Shown: in pieces, positions 1-12,400 of the stretch
How positions within the stretch are numbered: position 1 is the stretch's first letter
Layout: every line of letters starts with the position of its first letter
Assembly (NCBI GenBank): GCA_027382625.1
Contig: JAJKFJ010022587.1
Coordinates: 1 to 64,000 of the forward strand
Length of the DNA stretch: 64,000 nucleotides
Reading direction: 5' to 3'
Source: Tetmemena sp. SeJ-2015
Taxonomy: Eukaryota > Ciliophora > Spirotrichea > Sporadotrichida > Oxytrichidae
Notes under the pieces: generated by a model
What the model was told of the DNA's origin: nothing
The model's database searches: none
Seen by the model: the letters and a program-made list of their open reading frames with translations, nothing else
Position numbers and translations under genes: made by a program

Positions 1-219
1 CATATAGTGAAAACTCCTACACCAGTGGCTTCCTTAATATTTTAGTAGGTTCCATAGACGAGGCTGTCAGCTGCTGGGGTCAATGTCCGAAATCTCAAAA
101 GTGTTATTATTTAGGTTAGCTCCTCTGTTATTGCTCTCCTCTTCATTGCATATTTAAATGAAGCTTAGAAAACGATTAATTGTTTTTTACCCTTTATCCT
201 GATTAATCCTTCCTGAATA

Positions 220-2518
220 ATGCAAAAAGCCGCCAATCAAGAGCTCCACTCAAAACTAGCCTCCTAAGTGCAACAAGGACTCGTAAGAATACCATAAGAG
301 ATTTAAATTAACTCTATTTTTACAGGTAACCATTTTCGATGTGATGAGAGACTTTTGCGTCGAGAAAACTCTTGCAAAGAGGTAAGCAGAAAGAAAATTT
401 CGTATTCGAATGAGCAAAAATCTACAAATTAGCTCAATTATTCCCTCTGAGATTTTGAGACATAACTTATAATGCATTTATAGGTTAATGATGGACTTCC
501 TTTCTTCGCAGAAGAGTGGAAGTAGCAAATAAACTTCAAGATCTGCAGGAAGTATGAAAGCCAAAGCCTTGTTCATGACTGAGTTAGTTCAGGGATCCAG
601 TTAATCCTTTAAAATTGTAACTGAGGATGAGTTGAGAGGTAGGTTCTTTCTCTATTAGTTTGAATTTGTAATCATACCTCGATTTAGACTTAATGCAGTC
701 AGCTCAGGCTTAAAGCATAAAGAACGCCTACATATACGGACTCTATGATGAATCTTATGACTTGGATAAGGAGCTTTTCAACAGCAACAGACTATCCTCT
801 AGCTTTAAACTAAGTTCGCAGGCCATCTCGTTCTCACATGACTCTACTATCTACCATCAGAATGCTATATCAAGAGCCTATCCTGATGGCTCCTCTGCTA
901 AGCCCCTCGCAGCTCAAGGAAAAGGTCCATTGGTTAAAACCACGATAGGAAATACTCAGGGTCCTGCTAGCTCCAAACCCGCTCAATCAAAAGTTATTGG
1001 ATTATAGTCTGCCTCTGCTAAGCCATAGCAGTAAACTTTGTTCGGAAGTATGAATGGTTCTAAGCCAGCAAATCAACAGCAGAAATTTGCAATGGGTGGA
1101 ACAGTCACTCAGAAAATAGCAGCTCCTGTTTAATCTACGAACAACAACGCATAGAAGACCTAAGCAAACGGTTCTAGCCATTTACATTCAGCATAAAACA
1201 AAGCTGCTAACACCTCTACTGCTGATGTTGTTATGATCTTATGTTGTAATTAGAAGTATAATATATTTGAGAATGATAGAGGATGATGACGATGATGAGG
1301 ATGTCTACACAGGCACTATGAGTTTTAGCAAGTCGCATACAGGTGACCAAGCTAAGCCACTCATAGCACCTGCCAACACATTTGTGACTTAACCCCCAGT
1401 TACTTAGTAGAGTCTCGCATCAAAGCAGATAACTTAAGAAGCAGCCCTCATTAAATAACTCCAAGGTAACAAGATAAACTCACATGCTTCATTAAAAGCT
1501 AGTTATCTAGTTATGAAAATAAGCAAGAACCTTTTTAATGAAATTGCTATTAAGGGTTTAAGTGAAGATGAGGCAATTGAGGTGAGAGGAGGAGGCATGA
1601 GAGTGAAAGATGTGGATATGGAAGATGCAACAACTGCAGCAGCTGATAAATCTCAAAAGCAGAATAAGCCTAAGGCTAAGTTGTATTGCAGGATCGATGT
1701 TAGTATTTCAATATTATGAATCAATTTAAGTGAATGATAGGAGTTCACGAATGCAGAGGACGAAGTAGAAGAAGATAAGATTGTGAGGAAGAAGAGAAAG
1801 CTAGTGAGGAAGAACTTATCTGAGGACAGCGATGAAGGCGAGGATGTTTATACCAGTCAAAAAGAAACTATAGTTAATAGAAAGTGAGCTATAAATATCT
1901 CAGTCCCTAGAAGGAAGAAACTAAGGAGGTTTCTTCTTAGGCGAGTGGCTTCAAAGGCAATAGCAGTCAAAAGAGCTAAGACATCATTGGAGATATGATC
2001 AAGAACAAGATGGGTGGTGTTCATAAATTATAAAAAGCAGAGTGTATATACTTCATTAAAGAAATACTGATTGTGACAGATATCAAGAAGCAAGCAGAGT
2101 AGGCAAATCTAACCTCTTCTCAAAGGAATGGATTGCTTTAGGGAAAAATAAATGTGAAGTTTATTTTTGAAGATTGCCACCTGGAAAAGGAGTTAGAAGA
2201 GTGAAGGTTACGAAGATGATGACTGATGCAGATGGATACGATGTATTCTACGATGTGAGTGAGGATGAAATCTACGACTTACCTCCTCCAAAGACCACCT
2301 CAATCATTCCACCCAGTACTCAGAATATTCATAACTTGACATTTAACTAATTATAATTTGTAATTCAGAAGCCAGTGACTAAGAATGTGATTAACTTGGC
2401 CTCGAATACTGCCAAAGCCGTGCCCACTGCTCAAACACAAGGAGGCGCGTTAGCTCAGTCAAAGGCCAAGCCTCAGGGTCAATACTCTCTTGCTTCTTTC
2501 TTTGGAAGGAAACCTTGA
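220..2518 (+). CDS. POLD3: DNA polymerase delta subunit 3 (POLD3/p66-like)
   Basis: The product is the accessory subunit of replicative DNA polymerase delta, which links the polymerase to PCNA in the nucleus. The N-terminal third (from ATG 220 to about 760) reads VTIFDVMRDFCVEKTLAKRL and KAKALFMTELVQGSSQSFKI, which align with the winged-helix region of the family. The middle is acidic, Lys-rich and low complexity. The C-terminus is QYSLASFFGRKP followed by TGA, a canonical PIP box (Q-x-x-L-x-x-FF) for PCNA binding. GT...AG introns lie at 283-325 and 382-483, with others near 634 and 1698. Two IESs (1238-1277 and 2137-2177) break the frame and are restored by pointers ATGAT and GATTGC. A short AT-rich insert near 1887-1913 is also likely but its ends are ambiguous. 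TAA and TAG are read as Gln throughout. The PIP box at the expected end makes the call strong. Confidence 0.82.
283..325 (+). other. Spliceosomal intron, 43 bp, in POLD3
   Basis: GTAAGA...TTTTTACAG between CAACAAGGACTC and GTAACCATT. Removal keeps the frame (QQGL-VTIFDV). It serves as the GT...AG contrast to the pointer-flanked inserts of the window. Confidence 0.75.
1238..1277. other. IES, 40 bp, pointer ATGAT (POLD3)
   Basis: Pointer copies lie at 1233-1237 and 1273-1277. Excision joins GTT ATG AT to AGAG GAT GAT and yields VVMIEDDDDDED in frame. The insert has no GT...AG ends and is AT-rich. Confidence 0.8.
2137..2177. other. IES, 41 bp, pointer GATTGC (POLD3)
   Basis: Pointer copies lie at 2131-2136 and 2172-2177. 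Excision gives QRNGLPPGKGVRRVKVTK, joining two frames that do not otherwise match. Confidence 0.85.
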
Positions 2519-2654
2519 TGAATTCAAGAGTAGCAGAGAAGTTTGATTAAGGTTTATTAAATTATTTCAAGTGGCTCTTTAAAATACTTAATCCCAATTG
2601 TTTTCCTCTTTTATAATCAACTTAATATACTTTAACAAGAAATTAATAAATAAC

Positions 2655-4400
2655 ATGGCTTTTGTCAAGAAGATCAACACTTAATAAATAATCTCAAATT
2701 AAAGAGAAAGTGATTTGCGTTTTTCTTATTCTATGATGAATATGATGATATGATTGCCCCTCAGTTGTATAAAACTCAGAAAGGAGTGAAGCCATATGCC
2801 AATCAGCAATACTCAGTCTCCAGTGGCAACCCTTCACTTGATGCTCTGATCGGAGGTGGACTGCCCATCGGCTCCTTGGTGGTGCTGCTCGAGGATTCCT
2901 TCTCTCATTTCCACGCTCATCTCGTCAAAGGTTACCTAGCAGAGGGCATCGTCAATCATCATATGAATATTTCTTTAATTTATATTGATCTTTATTATAA
3001 TATTTGAATGAGCACAAGTGCATGATAGTAGACACAAAAGCTAGCTACAGAGAACGCGACCACTGGCTTAAATTCCTCCCTGCTGTCGTCAAGCTCAAAC
3101 TCCCCACAATATAACTTTCATTTATAAAGCCAGAAATATTTTTCACTAAAGGAGCAAGCAACCCTGCAACCATAATGAATATAGATAGAATTAAATTGCA
3201 TCTTCAGCAGATCAATAGCTAGAAGAATCAAAGTAGGGTAAGGACTCTCAACTGGTGGTGGCATGGAGGTACAATACTCTTCTTGATCCTAAGCTCAGTG
3301 ACAACCAAGGAGGACCTGCAACAACCAATTTATTTAAAATGACTTTGTATCTCATGCAAGTGTGATCCAATACAAGTTCGACAGCTCAAAGGAAATGGGT
3401 AACTCGTACTCTAACTCGCCAAGTACCCCTCTCAACAGAGATGAACTCACTGTTCATTAATTTTTAGAATATTTGGAGAATTTAATGAGTTCATTAAGCT
3501 TATATGGATTGTGGTTCAGTTTGACTAAGAGAATTCTAACTTGATAGACTTGTGGGAGTAGATTTGCGAGCATGTGCAGAACCATCTCTCAAGTGAGAAT
3601 GACGACCGCATCTTCAGGTTCCTGATACCTGACTTCCATCTGTTCCTTAATCATGCCAGTTAAATTTCCTCTATCGGCGAGGGAAGAAGTTCAAACACCT
3701 TCAAGAGTCAGCAATAGAGAGAAGAACACTTTATAGAAATGGATTTTAACTTAAGATTGAAGAATGTGATGTGTTGAGATTCCTAAGGAATTTGAAAGCC
3801 CTGATAAGAGCCACGAATGGCGTGATGGTGATTCAAATGGACGAGAGTCTGCTATCCAAGCATGTCTATAACAATCTGTTTTTCTTGTCTGATCTAGTGC
3901 TCAAGCTTACCTCGTTTAAAGACCATGCTGAGATGAAGATTGGTGAATACGATGGTACCCTCAGGCTTAAAGAATAAAGTTAAATATAGATATAAATATA
4001 TTGCTCTAAGCTTTTGAAGCAGATTAAATTGCATGGCTTGATTTCAAGTTTGAGTGAATTCGATGTGTATGCTCTAAAGCTAAAGGGGAAGCAGGGCATA
4101 GTGGTGGAGAGGATTCACTTGGAGCCTGAGGAAGATAGATCAGGCCAAGACGAGAATCTTTAATAGAAGGGGATGGTAAAGAAAGGAAAGGCATCTGCAG
4201 CAGGCTGTGGACATAATCACTCTAATGGAGGAATATCGATTTAAAAGATTGAAAGAGTGATTATTATATTCTATAAGGAAGTTGTGGGACTTCAAAAAGT
4301 GCTGGTGTCTCAAGCGTGTAGTGCAATCCAACTAAGAGTCATTAATTAGAGTTCTGATAACTTTCTTTATAAATCCTAAATGCGAAGTTACAATTAAGAT
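2655..4400 (+). CDS. ELP4: Elongator complex protein 4 (PAXNEB)
   Basis: The product is a RecA-fold subunit of the Elongator Elp4-5-6 subcomplex, needed for wobble-uridine tRNA modification. After IES removal the order follows the family: SGNPSLDALIGGGLPIGSL (about 2820-2880), AEGIVN near 2940, LVVAWRYNTLLDPKLSDN near 3250-3300, FLRNLKALIRATNGVMVIQM (from about 3778), and LKLKGKQGIVVERIHLEPE (about 4080-4125). At least five IESs (pointers TGAAT, CAC, TGCA, CCAA, GCTT) are needed to read it. Two more joins, near 2690-2745 and 3740-3775, were not resolved. The start at 2655 is provisional because the frame from that ATG does not reach residue 2750 directly. The last recognisable residues end near 4240, and the true stop before the convergent neighbour (4449) is uncertain. 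Confidence 0.8.
2969..3009. other. IES, 41 bp, pointer TGAAT (ELP4)
   Basis: Pointer copies lie at 2964-2968 and 3005-3009. The insert is almost pure A/T. Excision yields GIVNHHMNEHKCMIVDTKAS in frame. A GT...AG intron from 2951 is formally possible but would delete the conserved VN. Confidence 0.75.
3108..3146. other. IES, 39 bp, pointer CAC (ELP4)
   Basis: Pointer copies lie at 3105-3107 and 3144-3146. Excision gives KLPTKGASNP in frame. Confidence 0.7.
3169..3200. other. IES, 32 bp, pointer TGCA (ELP4)
   Basis: Pointer copies lie at 3165-3168 and 3197-3200. Excision gives ASNPASSADQQLEESKQGKD and leads into the conserved VVAWRY. Confidence 0.75.
3309..3370. other. IES, 62 bp, pointer CCAA (ELP4)
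   Basis: Pointer copies lie at 3305-3308 and 3367-3370. Excision gives PKLSDNQYKFDSSKEMGN and removes an in-frame TGA. Confidence 0.72.
3969..4013. other. IES, 45 bp, pointer GCTT (ELP4)
   Basis: Pointer copies lie at 3965-3968 and 4010-4013. Excision gives YDGTLRLLKQIKLHGLISS in frame. Confidence 0.75.
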
Positions 4401-4448
4401 TAACTATTTAAAGAAAGGAATTTAAAATTAGAATAAATCTATTACAAC

Positions 4449-6395
4449 TCAAAAAGGTAGAGTGAGTTTGATCTTTTTGAGAATAGGTACTCTTACTGTG
4501 GAATTACTTCCTGTGCCCACACCAGGTGCTGCATTATTTGGCCCTGCTCCTTACTTCGCATTTATACCTGCCATGTTAACTGAACTTGGCTTGCCTGGCT
4601 GTGTTGAAGTTACTGCAGCCAATATATTGATGCCGCTCTGCTGCTCTTTTACTCTATTGTTCAAAAGCAAAGCATACCTGTTTTCCATTTCATTTATAGC
4701 GTGAGTCCATACGTGGCAGTCCTTGCACTTGAAGAGCTTCCATCTCGGATAGACACCACCACCACCACCACCGTAGTTCTTGACTGTGGCAGAGGACTTA
4801 GAAATCAAGTTGAAGTTGTCGAGAGGGTCCTTCATACCTGCTCCTCTCATGTTGGAGTGAGCTTGGTTCTTCTTGTCACAGATACTCACGATCACGCTAT
4901 TCCTGTCTATTCCCTGACTCATGTTCGCCATCACCATTCTCTTTTATCCGCTATTCATAATGAAATAATATCGAAAATTATTTAAATGATGATTTAACAA
5001 ACTAGGATGATTATGATTGTGCTGCTGCTGGCCTAGATAGTTAGGTCCAATCATAAAGTCTTCCTCCTCTAGGAAACCCCAGTGTAACGACTCCAGTTGT
5101 TGCTATTGTGCTGTGTAGATTGCTCTGAAATAGGTCTTGAGGTATTTGAGGAACTCATTGCAGCCAGGAGATGGGCATTACGAGGAGTCCACGTTCTTGT
5201 AGTACTAAGAGCAGTTGCAAGTTATTGTCTGCATCGACTGGTAGTTTGCAAACTGCCTCTTCAAATAAGTAGTATATACTTTTGTATAGAGGATAATTTT
5301 ATCTTCAGTATGATGAGATTTTATCCACAGAGGCAGGAGAAGCGTGGGAAAGTCTGCATGTAAGTATTGATCTTAGAAGTAACTTGCGTCCACTTAGAAA
5401 GTGTGGCAAGCCTCTTAGAAGACACCTTAAAGAACAAGTTTTGAGAACGAATCAAAGTATAAGACTCGTAGGTGCCAGCACAAAAGATCTTCCCCAAACA
5501 AATTCTTAATTATCATTATTATCAATATTTAAATAGTGTTAAAATAAGTAATGACTCTCGAATCAGCCTCTGTGTAATTCCAGTCCTAGACAATGACTCT
5601 CCACCATTTTGAGAGCTTTCTAAGAAGATGACTTTACCTCTTTGCAGAGCTACCTTCCTCAGGAAATCCATAACTCCCTGTCCAGTCATCACCATAAAGG
5701 GATTCATCTCGTTGCTGCTGCTCTCATTTGAATATAAAATCATCCAAAAGAAGGATTAAGAAGAGGTTTCATTTGAGCCAGCATTAAAGTCTGGGATTCC
5801 TCTTTGGCCAGGCAGTATCATGATATTGCTATAGCCAGTGCCTAAAGGAGCACCCTCTATCAAATTATCATCGCTTGAATCCTGAATCTCCAAAACATCA
5901 AACTGATCTCGAAGACTCTATGTGGAGTTCTTGGCTTCTATAATGACATGTGTGATTCCAAGTCTGATGCAGACACTTTTATTAGCTTTAAGCCATTTCT
6001 CGTTACCTAGATACACATCCTCTAGTATCTGCATCAGCGAACCGCTCTTCATTGCCTTAGGCAGAGAAACAAATATAAAAATATACCTAATTGAATCTAT
6101 TGAGAAGCGCGTTCTTGTTAATTTTGTAGGACACTTCATTTCCATTGTCTTCTTATTGGCTTTGATTGACTCCAAAGGCTCCTCCAAAGTTCATATGCAG
6201 TTGATTGCTGGAGTAGTTTTGCTTACCTGTCACATCTTGATTCTCATCCTTGGCTTCTCCCTCGCCGCCAAGTCGGTTTAAAGTCATAAGTTGCTGAGCC
6301 TTCTCGAGCAGCTAATCCAGAGTACTTTAGCCTTTTCCACCTAGAGAAAAGCAAAATTAAAATACTAATTTATTTAGAGCGTTAGAAGGGTGCAT
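4449..6395 (-). CDS. STYX-like dual-specificity pseudophosphatase with Cys-rich tail
   Basis: The central part has the dual-specificity phosphatase fold. ILEDVYLGNEKWLKANKSVC followed by GITHVII (about 6060-5940) matches the family's ILPGLYLGS...LGITHVLN start, and FDVLEIQDSSDDNL matches the strand with the general-acid loop. The helix VMDFLRKVALQRGKVIF (about 5670-5620) leads to ESSQNGGESLSRTGIT where active enzymes have HCxxGxxRS, so the catalytic Cys is missing. The inferred role is binding a phosphoprotein rather than dephosphorylating it. The C-terminal part has Cys pairs (FSCLCG, TCNCSQYY, CPSPGC, FKCKDC) that could bind zinc. The gene is convergent with ELP4. An intron or IES near 6370, an IES near 5560-5500, and one near 5330-5270 were not resolved exactly. 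ATG 6395 is the likely start. Confidence 0.5.
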
Positions 6396-6462
6396 GCCTA
6401 GGGAGAAGCGCTAGTTTGAAGAGGCTTGGGCAGTCGTTGAAACTAGCAGAGCATACACATGC

Positions 6463-9400
6463 TCAAATCGCTTAACTAAACTCTAACTCTTTAGAGAAAG
6501 AGAGGCAATCCTATTTATTAACTAGATTTACACTGTCAATGCTGGGCCTAAGTCTTGAGTCCCTCACTAGCATGTATTTTAGGAAGTCGATTAGGTAGAC
6601 GTTATTGTTTATCAATTCAAGTTTGTCCTGAGTTAGAAGAGACTCTGTGGGGCGAGTGACTCTATTCAAGAAAGCGAAGTAGTCAGCGTTGTAGAAAAGC
6701 ACTTGCCCAGTCAGCAGCTCATAAAACATGCAGCCAGCTGACCAAATGTCTGACAGCCTATTGGTTCCAACCAAAATTAAGTCATTTATTAATTCATTGA
6801 ACAATCTATAACCTACTTTCTGCGATCGTACTTATCTGTGTCTTTACGAGTGTTGAGGGTCAGTTGAAGCATCTCAGGTGACTTGTAGTAGTCTGTTCCT
6901 CTGTTGCGCTGGCAGAGTTCATCTCTCTCGTCCTAGAACATCTTGCACTCTCCAAAATCTGCTATCGAAAGCTTGAGTCTTGAATTATCCTCATCGAACT
7001 GTGGTCCAAGCTTCTAGATACCTCCTGCGTTCATCTAAAAATATGAAATATTTTCTTATTAACTGCGTTAGAGGTTGAAGGAGGAGTTTCCATGTCGATG
7101 AGAACGTTATCGCATTTGATATCGTAGTGAGTCACGTTGTGTGAGTGGATTATCTCTACACTATAAAAGAGATAGATTTAATTTATCTGTAGACTTCTGA
7201 GGAACTCTCTGAAGATGCTAAGATAGATAGAGAGATTCTCGTTCAAGGACTTACTCTGATTGAGTCTCCACTCTCTGAGTGAGTAGGCATACCTCTTCTG
7301 AACTATGTAGTAGCACTAGCTGTCCACTCCGTAGTCAAATAGATCTGTCACACAAGGCTCCAGCCTCAACTCTTCCAGACATGTTATCTCAGTAAAGATA
7401 TCATGCAGCACGCATCTTGCATTAGGATTACATGATAATTCGAATTTATTCTATAGAGCATAGATCGTATTGGGAATCATCATTTGCTTGATAGCAACAT
7501 ATTGGGGCTCTGAAAGATTAGTCTCACCCTCATACACCTTAGCATAAGCTCCCTCTGCGATCTTCCTCCAGTTCCTGCCGCTATTTAAATTTACCAAATA
7601 CTCTTAATAGAATTGTAGAGGCCAATATCAAAGAGCTGAGTACATAAAAGTTTCAGTAGTCTTTGTCCAGCCAGGGGAGGGTGGACCTCCTGCACCTTAT
7701 TTAGCACTCTCTGTACTATGGGCTAATTATGAGGATGGTTGAGATGGTGATGCATCAGGTACAAGATGTTTTGCTTTCCGTTATCGATTGGGTACTGGGA
7801 ACAATACAAATCGTCCAAGATCCCTCTCTCAGGTCGGAGCAGTAAACAAGTTAGCAAGGAAATCATCAGCACGTGCAGTTCCTCATCAATATAAAAGTTA
7901 ATTTATTTTCGACTGATTATTCTTCATCTTAGTAGATGGGCCTTGCACTTCTCTCCTTAAGATAGAAGTTTGCCTCCGTCAGTTCTATCTCCTTTTGAAT
8001 GGCGTACCCTGGCCCTTAAGAGGGGCTCTAGTCTAATTGTTTGCCTGAGAAGACTGAGTTTTATTTGAATTTGAGTTCCTCTGCTGCTTTCTTAGCTTCA
8101 TATTATTCTGCATATAGTTTTTTGAAAGTTTGTTGGTTCTCATCAAGCTTTAGTTGAAATTTGGGATTAATTTGCTGATTAGGCTTTGTCTCAGTGAGGT
8201 CTTGAGGAATTTCGGAGTCGTTTTTAAATTCCTTTTTTATCTTATCACTCCCTTCAGCTAATCAAAAGTAATAAAAAGATCAACATGATGATATAAATGA
8301 GTGTGCTATCTCTTGCTTCTCTGAGATCTTGATGCTTGGGATGAGGGACTTCTACTTTTGTCCACCAAGCATTGGAGGTGGTGCATTAGGTTTCTATTCA
8401 GTACCCTTCGCTTCTTAAAAATAGCGAATCTTATATTGCTTCCTCCTTGTACTCTTCAGGAAGAGTTTGAGGGATAGGAATCTTGAGAGGTGGAGGAGGT
8501 GTGAGAGTCCTCTCCTTTCGCTCAGGTTTAGGAATATCGACAGGCCTGTTGTTCGCTCTTTAAGATTCTTCCACCTTGGTTCCAAAGTTAAAGTTCATGG
8601 GCTTTGCTTAATTGGTTTGCATCTCGGCCTAGCTCGCAGTTCCACTACTGTCCCCATTATTACTTGAGTTATAATTTTGAATTTAAAGCAAGCGGATACA
8701 ATTTGAGTTGATGTTAAGTAGCTTTCCTCTCTTGCCTCTCAGCTTTTGAGCGCTACTTGTTTGAGAGGCAATAGTGTTATTCATTTCCAAGCCACCACTA
8801 GACGCCAAAGCCATCCCAGAACCTCCTTATAAGTTGATTTAGCCTTGTAGATTGAGATTAGAGTCTCCCCCACCTCCTCTCTTTATCTCTGGTGTTGCTC
8901 CCTCCTTGGCTCTGATCAATTTGAATCTGTTTTCATCAGGCTTCTGATAGATCTTCACCTTTTCTGAAGGGTCAATATGGATATCCTCTGGAAAATTCAA
9001 GAATGGAACAAACACTTTTAACCCAAATGAAAAATCAAAGTCAATTACTACACTTTGTTCCTTCCTACAAAACTTCCATTACTAGATCTGCTGCTTGGAG
9101 CAACGTTCGAAGGAGTGAGGCTTCTTTAACCAACTACACCTTACCCTATTGATAGGGTCTCAAGTTTATGCTAGGATTGAATTTGCTTAGGCCTATTTCC
9201 ATCTTGAGCTTTTAATTTACTTTCTGATAGGGTAATCTTCTTCTGAAGTCCTCCTTTAGGTGATTTTGGCGTTGCCGAGTTTTCCATCTTAAAATTAGGA
9301 ATCTTCGTATCGTAAGATTCATCATGGTCTACAACTATCTCCTTTTCTCTCTTCACTTCTTCATTCTGCTCCACTTCTTAGTTTTTAAGAACCATTTAGG

Positions 9401-12400
9401 GTGGCTGTGATTGAGATCTGTTGGTAGACTATACTACAGACTTTCGTTTGTTGGGAAGCAGATTGACTCTGTTCATTTTAAGGAGTTTCTTTCGCTTTTC
9501 ATCAAGCTCTTCTTCAGGAATGTTTACTATCATTCCGAGCTGACTTGTAGATGGGGGTATCTTGCTTGGAGTAGATGCGCTATAATTTTAAACCATTTAT
9601 TTATGATGCTATAAATTTAAATGTGTTTCTATTGGTGCCAGTAATCGCTCCTTAACTCCCATTATTCAGCTAGGAGTTGTCTGCAGATATAGCATTTTAA
9701 GAATCATTCAGATTCTAGTCCTACTTGCGAAGCTGATTCTGTTTATTCACTTGTGCTTTCTTAAAACAAACTAAGTCATACTTCATTAAATTTAAAAATT
9801 AATTTCTCATCATAGTCATCGACATCAAAAAGCTTAAAAGGAGCAGTCTTGTCAAAATTTTGAGGCTGTTTCTTAAAAATCTACTCACTCCCTATTGCAC
9901 CATAGTCTATGGTTTTGTTATTCTAAGCTGTATTAGGATCAATTGTCTTTAGCTCCTCCTCTACATTTCCTCCTCTTCCTGCTTGGCCTCTGTTTGGGGA
10001 AGGTGAGTTCTATATGTTCAAGTTCGGCTATTGATTCTGCTATACCAAGTTCTGAAGCTTATTTTGAATCGGAGCAGGCTAGCTTGAGATCTTCTGATAC
10101 ATGGTATCGTCAGGGTTTAGCTCAGAGAGAGTGAGTCCCTCTATCTTTAATTTAGGCAATGCAAATCCCATCTTCACTGGAAAAAAGAAATGAACTTCAT
10201 TATTGGAGGTTTTGGAGCCTAGACTTCTTTCTATTCTTCTTGAACAGGAGACTTCTAACTTGGTTGAGGTAGATTAACTTGGTTAATCTGCTATTGAGCT
10301 TGCTTATTTTACATGTAGTCTGATATCTTCATATTGATTGCATCATCTGCCTTAAGTTCTGAGAGACCAAGTCCTGCCACGTTAAGCTTAGGCATTGCAA
10401 ACGGTAGCTTCTTCACAGGCTATGGAGCCACTTAAGGTTCAGGAATAACTTCTTTAGGTGGCTCCTCTTTAGGAAGTTAAGGTGCTTTATTCATTTATTC
10501 TTATGCCAATGTGCTCTTGGCGTAGTCTTGTATCTTCATGTTAATCACATCATCTGATTTTAACTCTGAAAGGCCCAATCCTGCTACGTTTAACTTCGGC
10601 ATTGCGAAAGGCAATTTCTTAACGGGGGGTTACTAAACCTAACTGGGCTCTTGAGCAATTACAACTGGGGCATTCATAACACAGAGATAGAGATATAATT
10701 GAAGATTCATCTACTCTTGGAGTGATTTATCCTTTGCATAGTCTTAAATCTTCATATTGATGACATCGTCAGACTTCAGTTCAGATAGCCCAAGCCCTGC
10801 TACATTTAATTTGGGCAACGCAAATGGAAGCTTTTTAAGAGGCATCTATTATTGAGCAGGTTACTCCTAATCTTAGTTGCCATTAATCTTGGGTGGAACA
10901 ATTTGAGGTGCATTCATTTACTCTTGCAAAGCCTTATCCTTTGCGTAGTCTTGAATTTTCATGTTAATCACATCATCTGACTTCAATTCAGAGAGACCTA
11001 AGCCTGTTATGTTAAGCTATAAAAATAAGAGCTATAAAAATAAGAGCTTCAAACCAAATGGCAATCCTTTTGGCTTGACTGGCTATTAAGAAGGTTAAAC
11101 TGAGTTATCTTATACTGGTTGGACTGGTTCAATCATAAGAAAATAGAATCTTGTGATTTCTAAAATTCAATCTTGGACTCCTCTTCAACTTTTTAATTAG
11201 CATGAGGGTCAACTCCTGTGAATAGTGAAGCCCCTCCCACATTGTTCAAGTTCAACTTAAAGCTTGCACCTCCCAGTCCACTTGCCTTAGCTTTATTATC
11301 TTTTTCAAGTGCTTGGTTCTTCTGCTAAACTGCTTTCTGTTCTTCCTACTCCTACCTCTCTTGCTCTCATAAATAACCATGCACCCTTTTACCATTAAGG
11401 GATTTTTAAATCATGCTCAAGCTTTTTCTATTCCTCTTTACTGAGCTCAATGAATTTAAAACCTATAGTAATCCTCGTATGTATGTTTATTTGTAAGTTC
11501 AATGAACCTTTTCCTTCTGAGTTGGAGATCGAATTCAAGTTCAATCTCCTGAGTGAGGAACTACACAAGCTTGAACTGATATAGCTTCCTGCGAGTGTCT
11601 TCATTTCTATTCTTGGCGATGCAGAATAGAACCTCTAGATGCTTCTTGCACAGCTACAAAGATATGTCTTTAGAGGAAGATGAACTACCCAGAGAGACAA
11701 AAGCGGCCAAGGAGGGCATCGCATCTCCGCCCAAGAAGGAGGAAAAATCTCTATTGTTCTGATTATTTCCCTGATTTTCGTTTAGCTTGGAGTAGTTCTT
11801 GTTGTAAAGTCTGATGAATGAGATGTAGTGGGTACGTATGTAGAACAAAAATGAAATTATAGAGGAGAGTAGTTTACGATTTAATTAACAACATAAGCTC
11901 CTCGATAAAGACGTACTTAGTGAATTTATCAGGCAAGTTGAAGACAAGCTTAGTGAAACTGAGGACAGATTTTGTGAGCTTGAAGTTGAGTGGAGGGTTG
12001 CCAGTTCTGTAAGAATTGGCTCCTCCCATGCCTGTGGCGTTTTAGTATTGTTGCTCCTATCTCTTAGAAGGGGAGGAGATCATCTTATTAGCAGAAAAGG
12101 ATTGGAACATACCTCCAAAGTTATTGCCTGTGTTATTTGAGTTAATGAAGTTGATTGAGTTGTTCTATAGATACTAAGACAGCAGTCCATTAGGGGGAGT
12201 TATAAGATACATGTACTGATTTTATAATTGCTAAAATAATTTGAGTATATATACTGATAGAGTATCTTCCTAATGATTTGCTTCCAGTACTTTTGAGTTT
12301 AGATGTCATTCTAAGCTGACCCAGCACCATCTCCAGTTCCGTTCTTCTATCCAGAGTTAAAGTCAGTCATTCAATGAATCATTCATCTCTGTATATAAAC

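Noticed and set aside
1698..1740. Possible IES in POLD3 with pointer TGCAG
   Set aside because: The TGCAG join gives a wrong frame. A GTTAGT...ATAG intron (RID-EFTNAED) fits exactly.
2341..2375. AT-rich stretch in POLD3 as another IES
   Set aside because: The frame reads through without TGA (NLTFNQLQFVIQKPV) and no repeat gives a better join.
5097..5363. Plus-strand frame of 88 codons inside the STYX-like gene
   Set aside because: The minus strand has a Cys-rich frame continuous with the phosphatase-like gene; the plus frame is its shadow.
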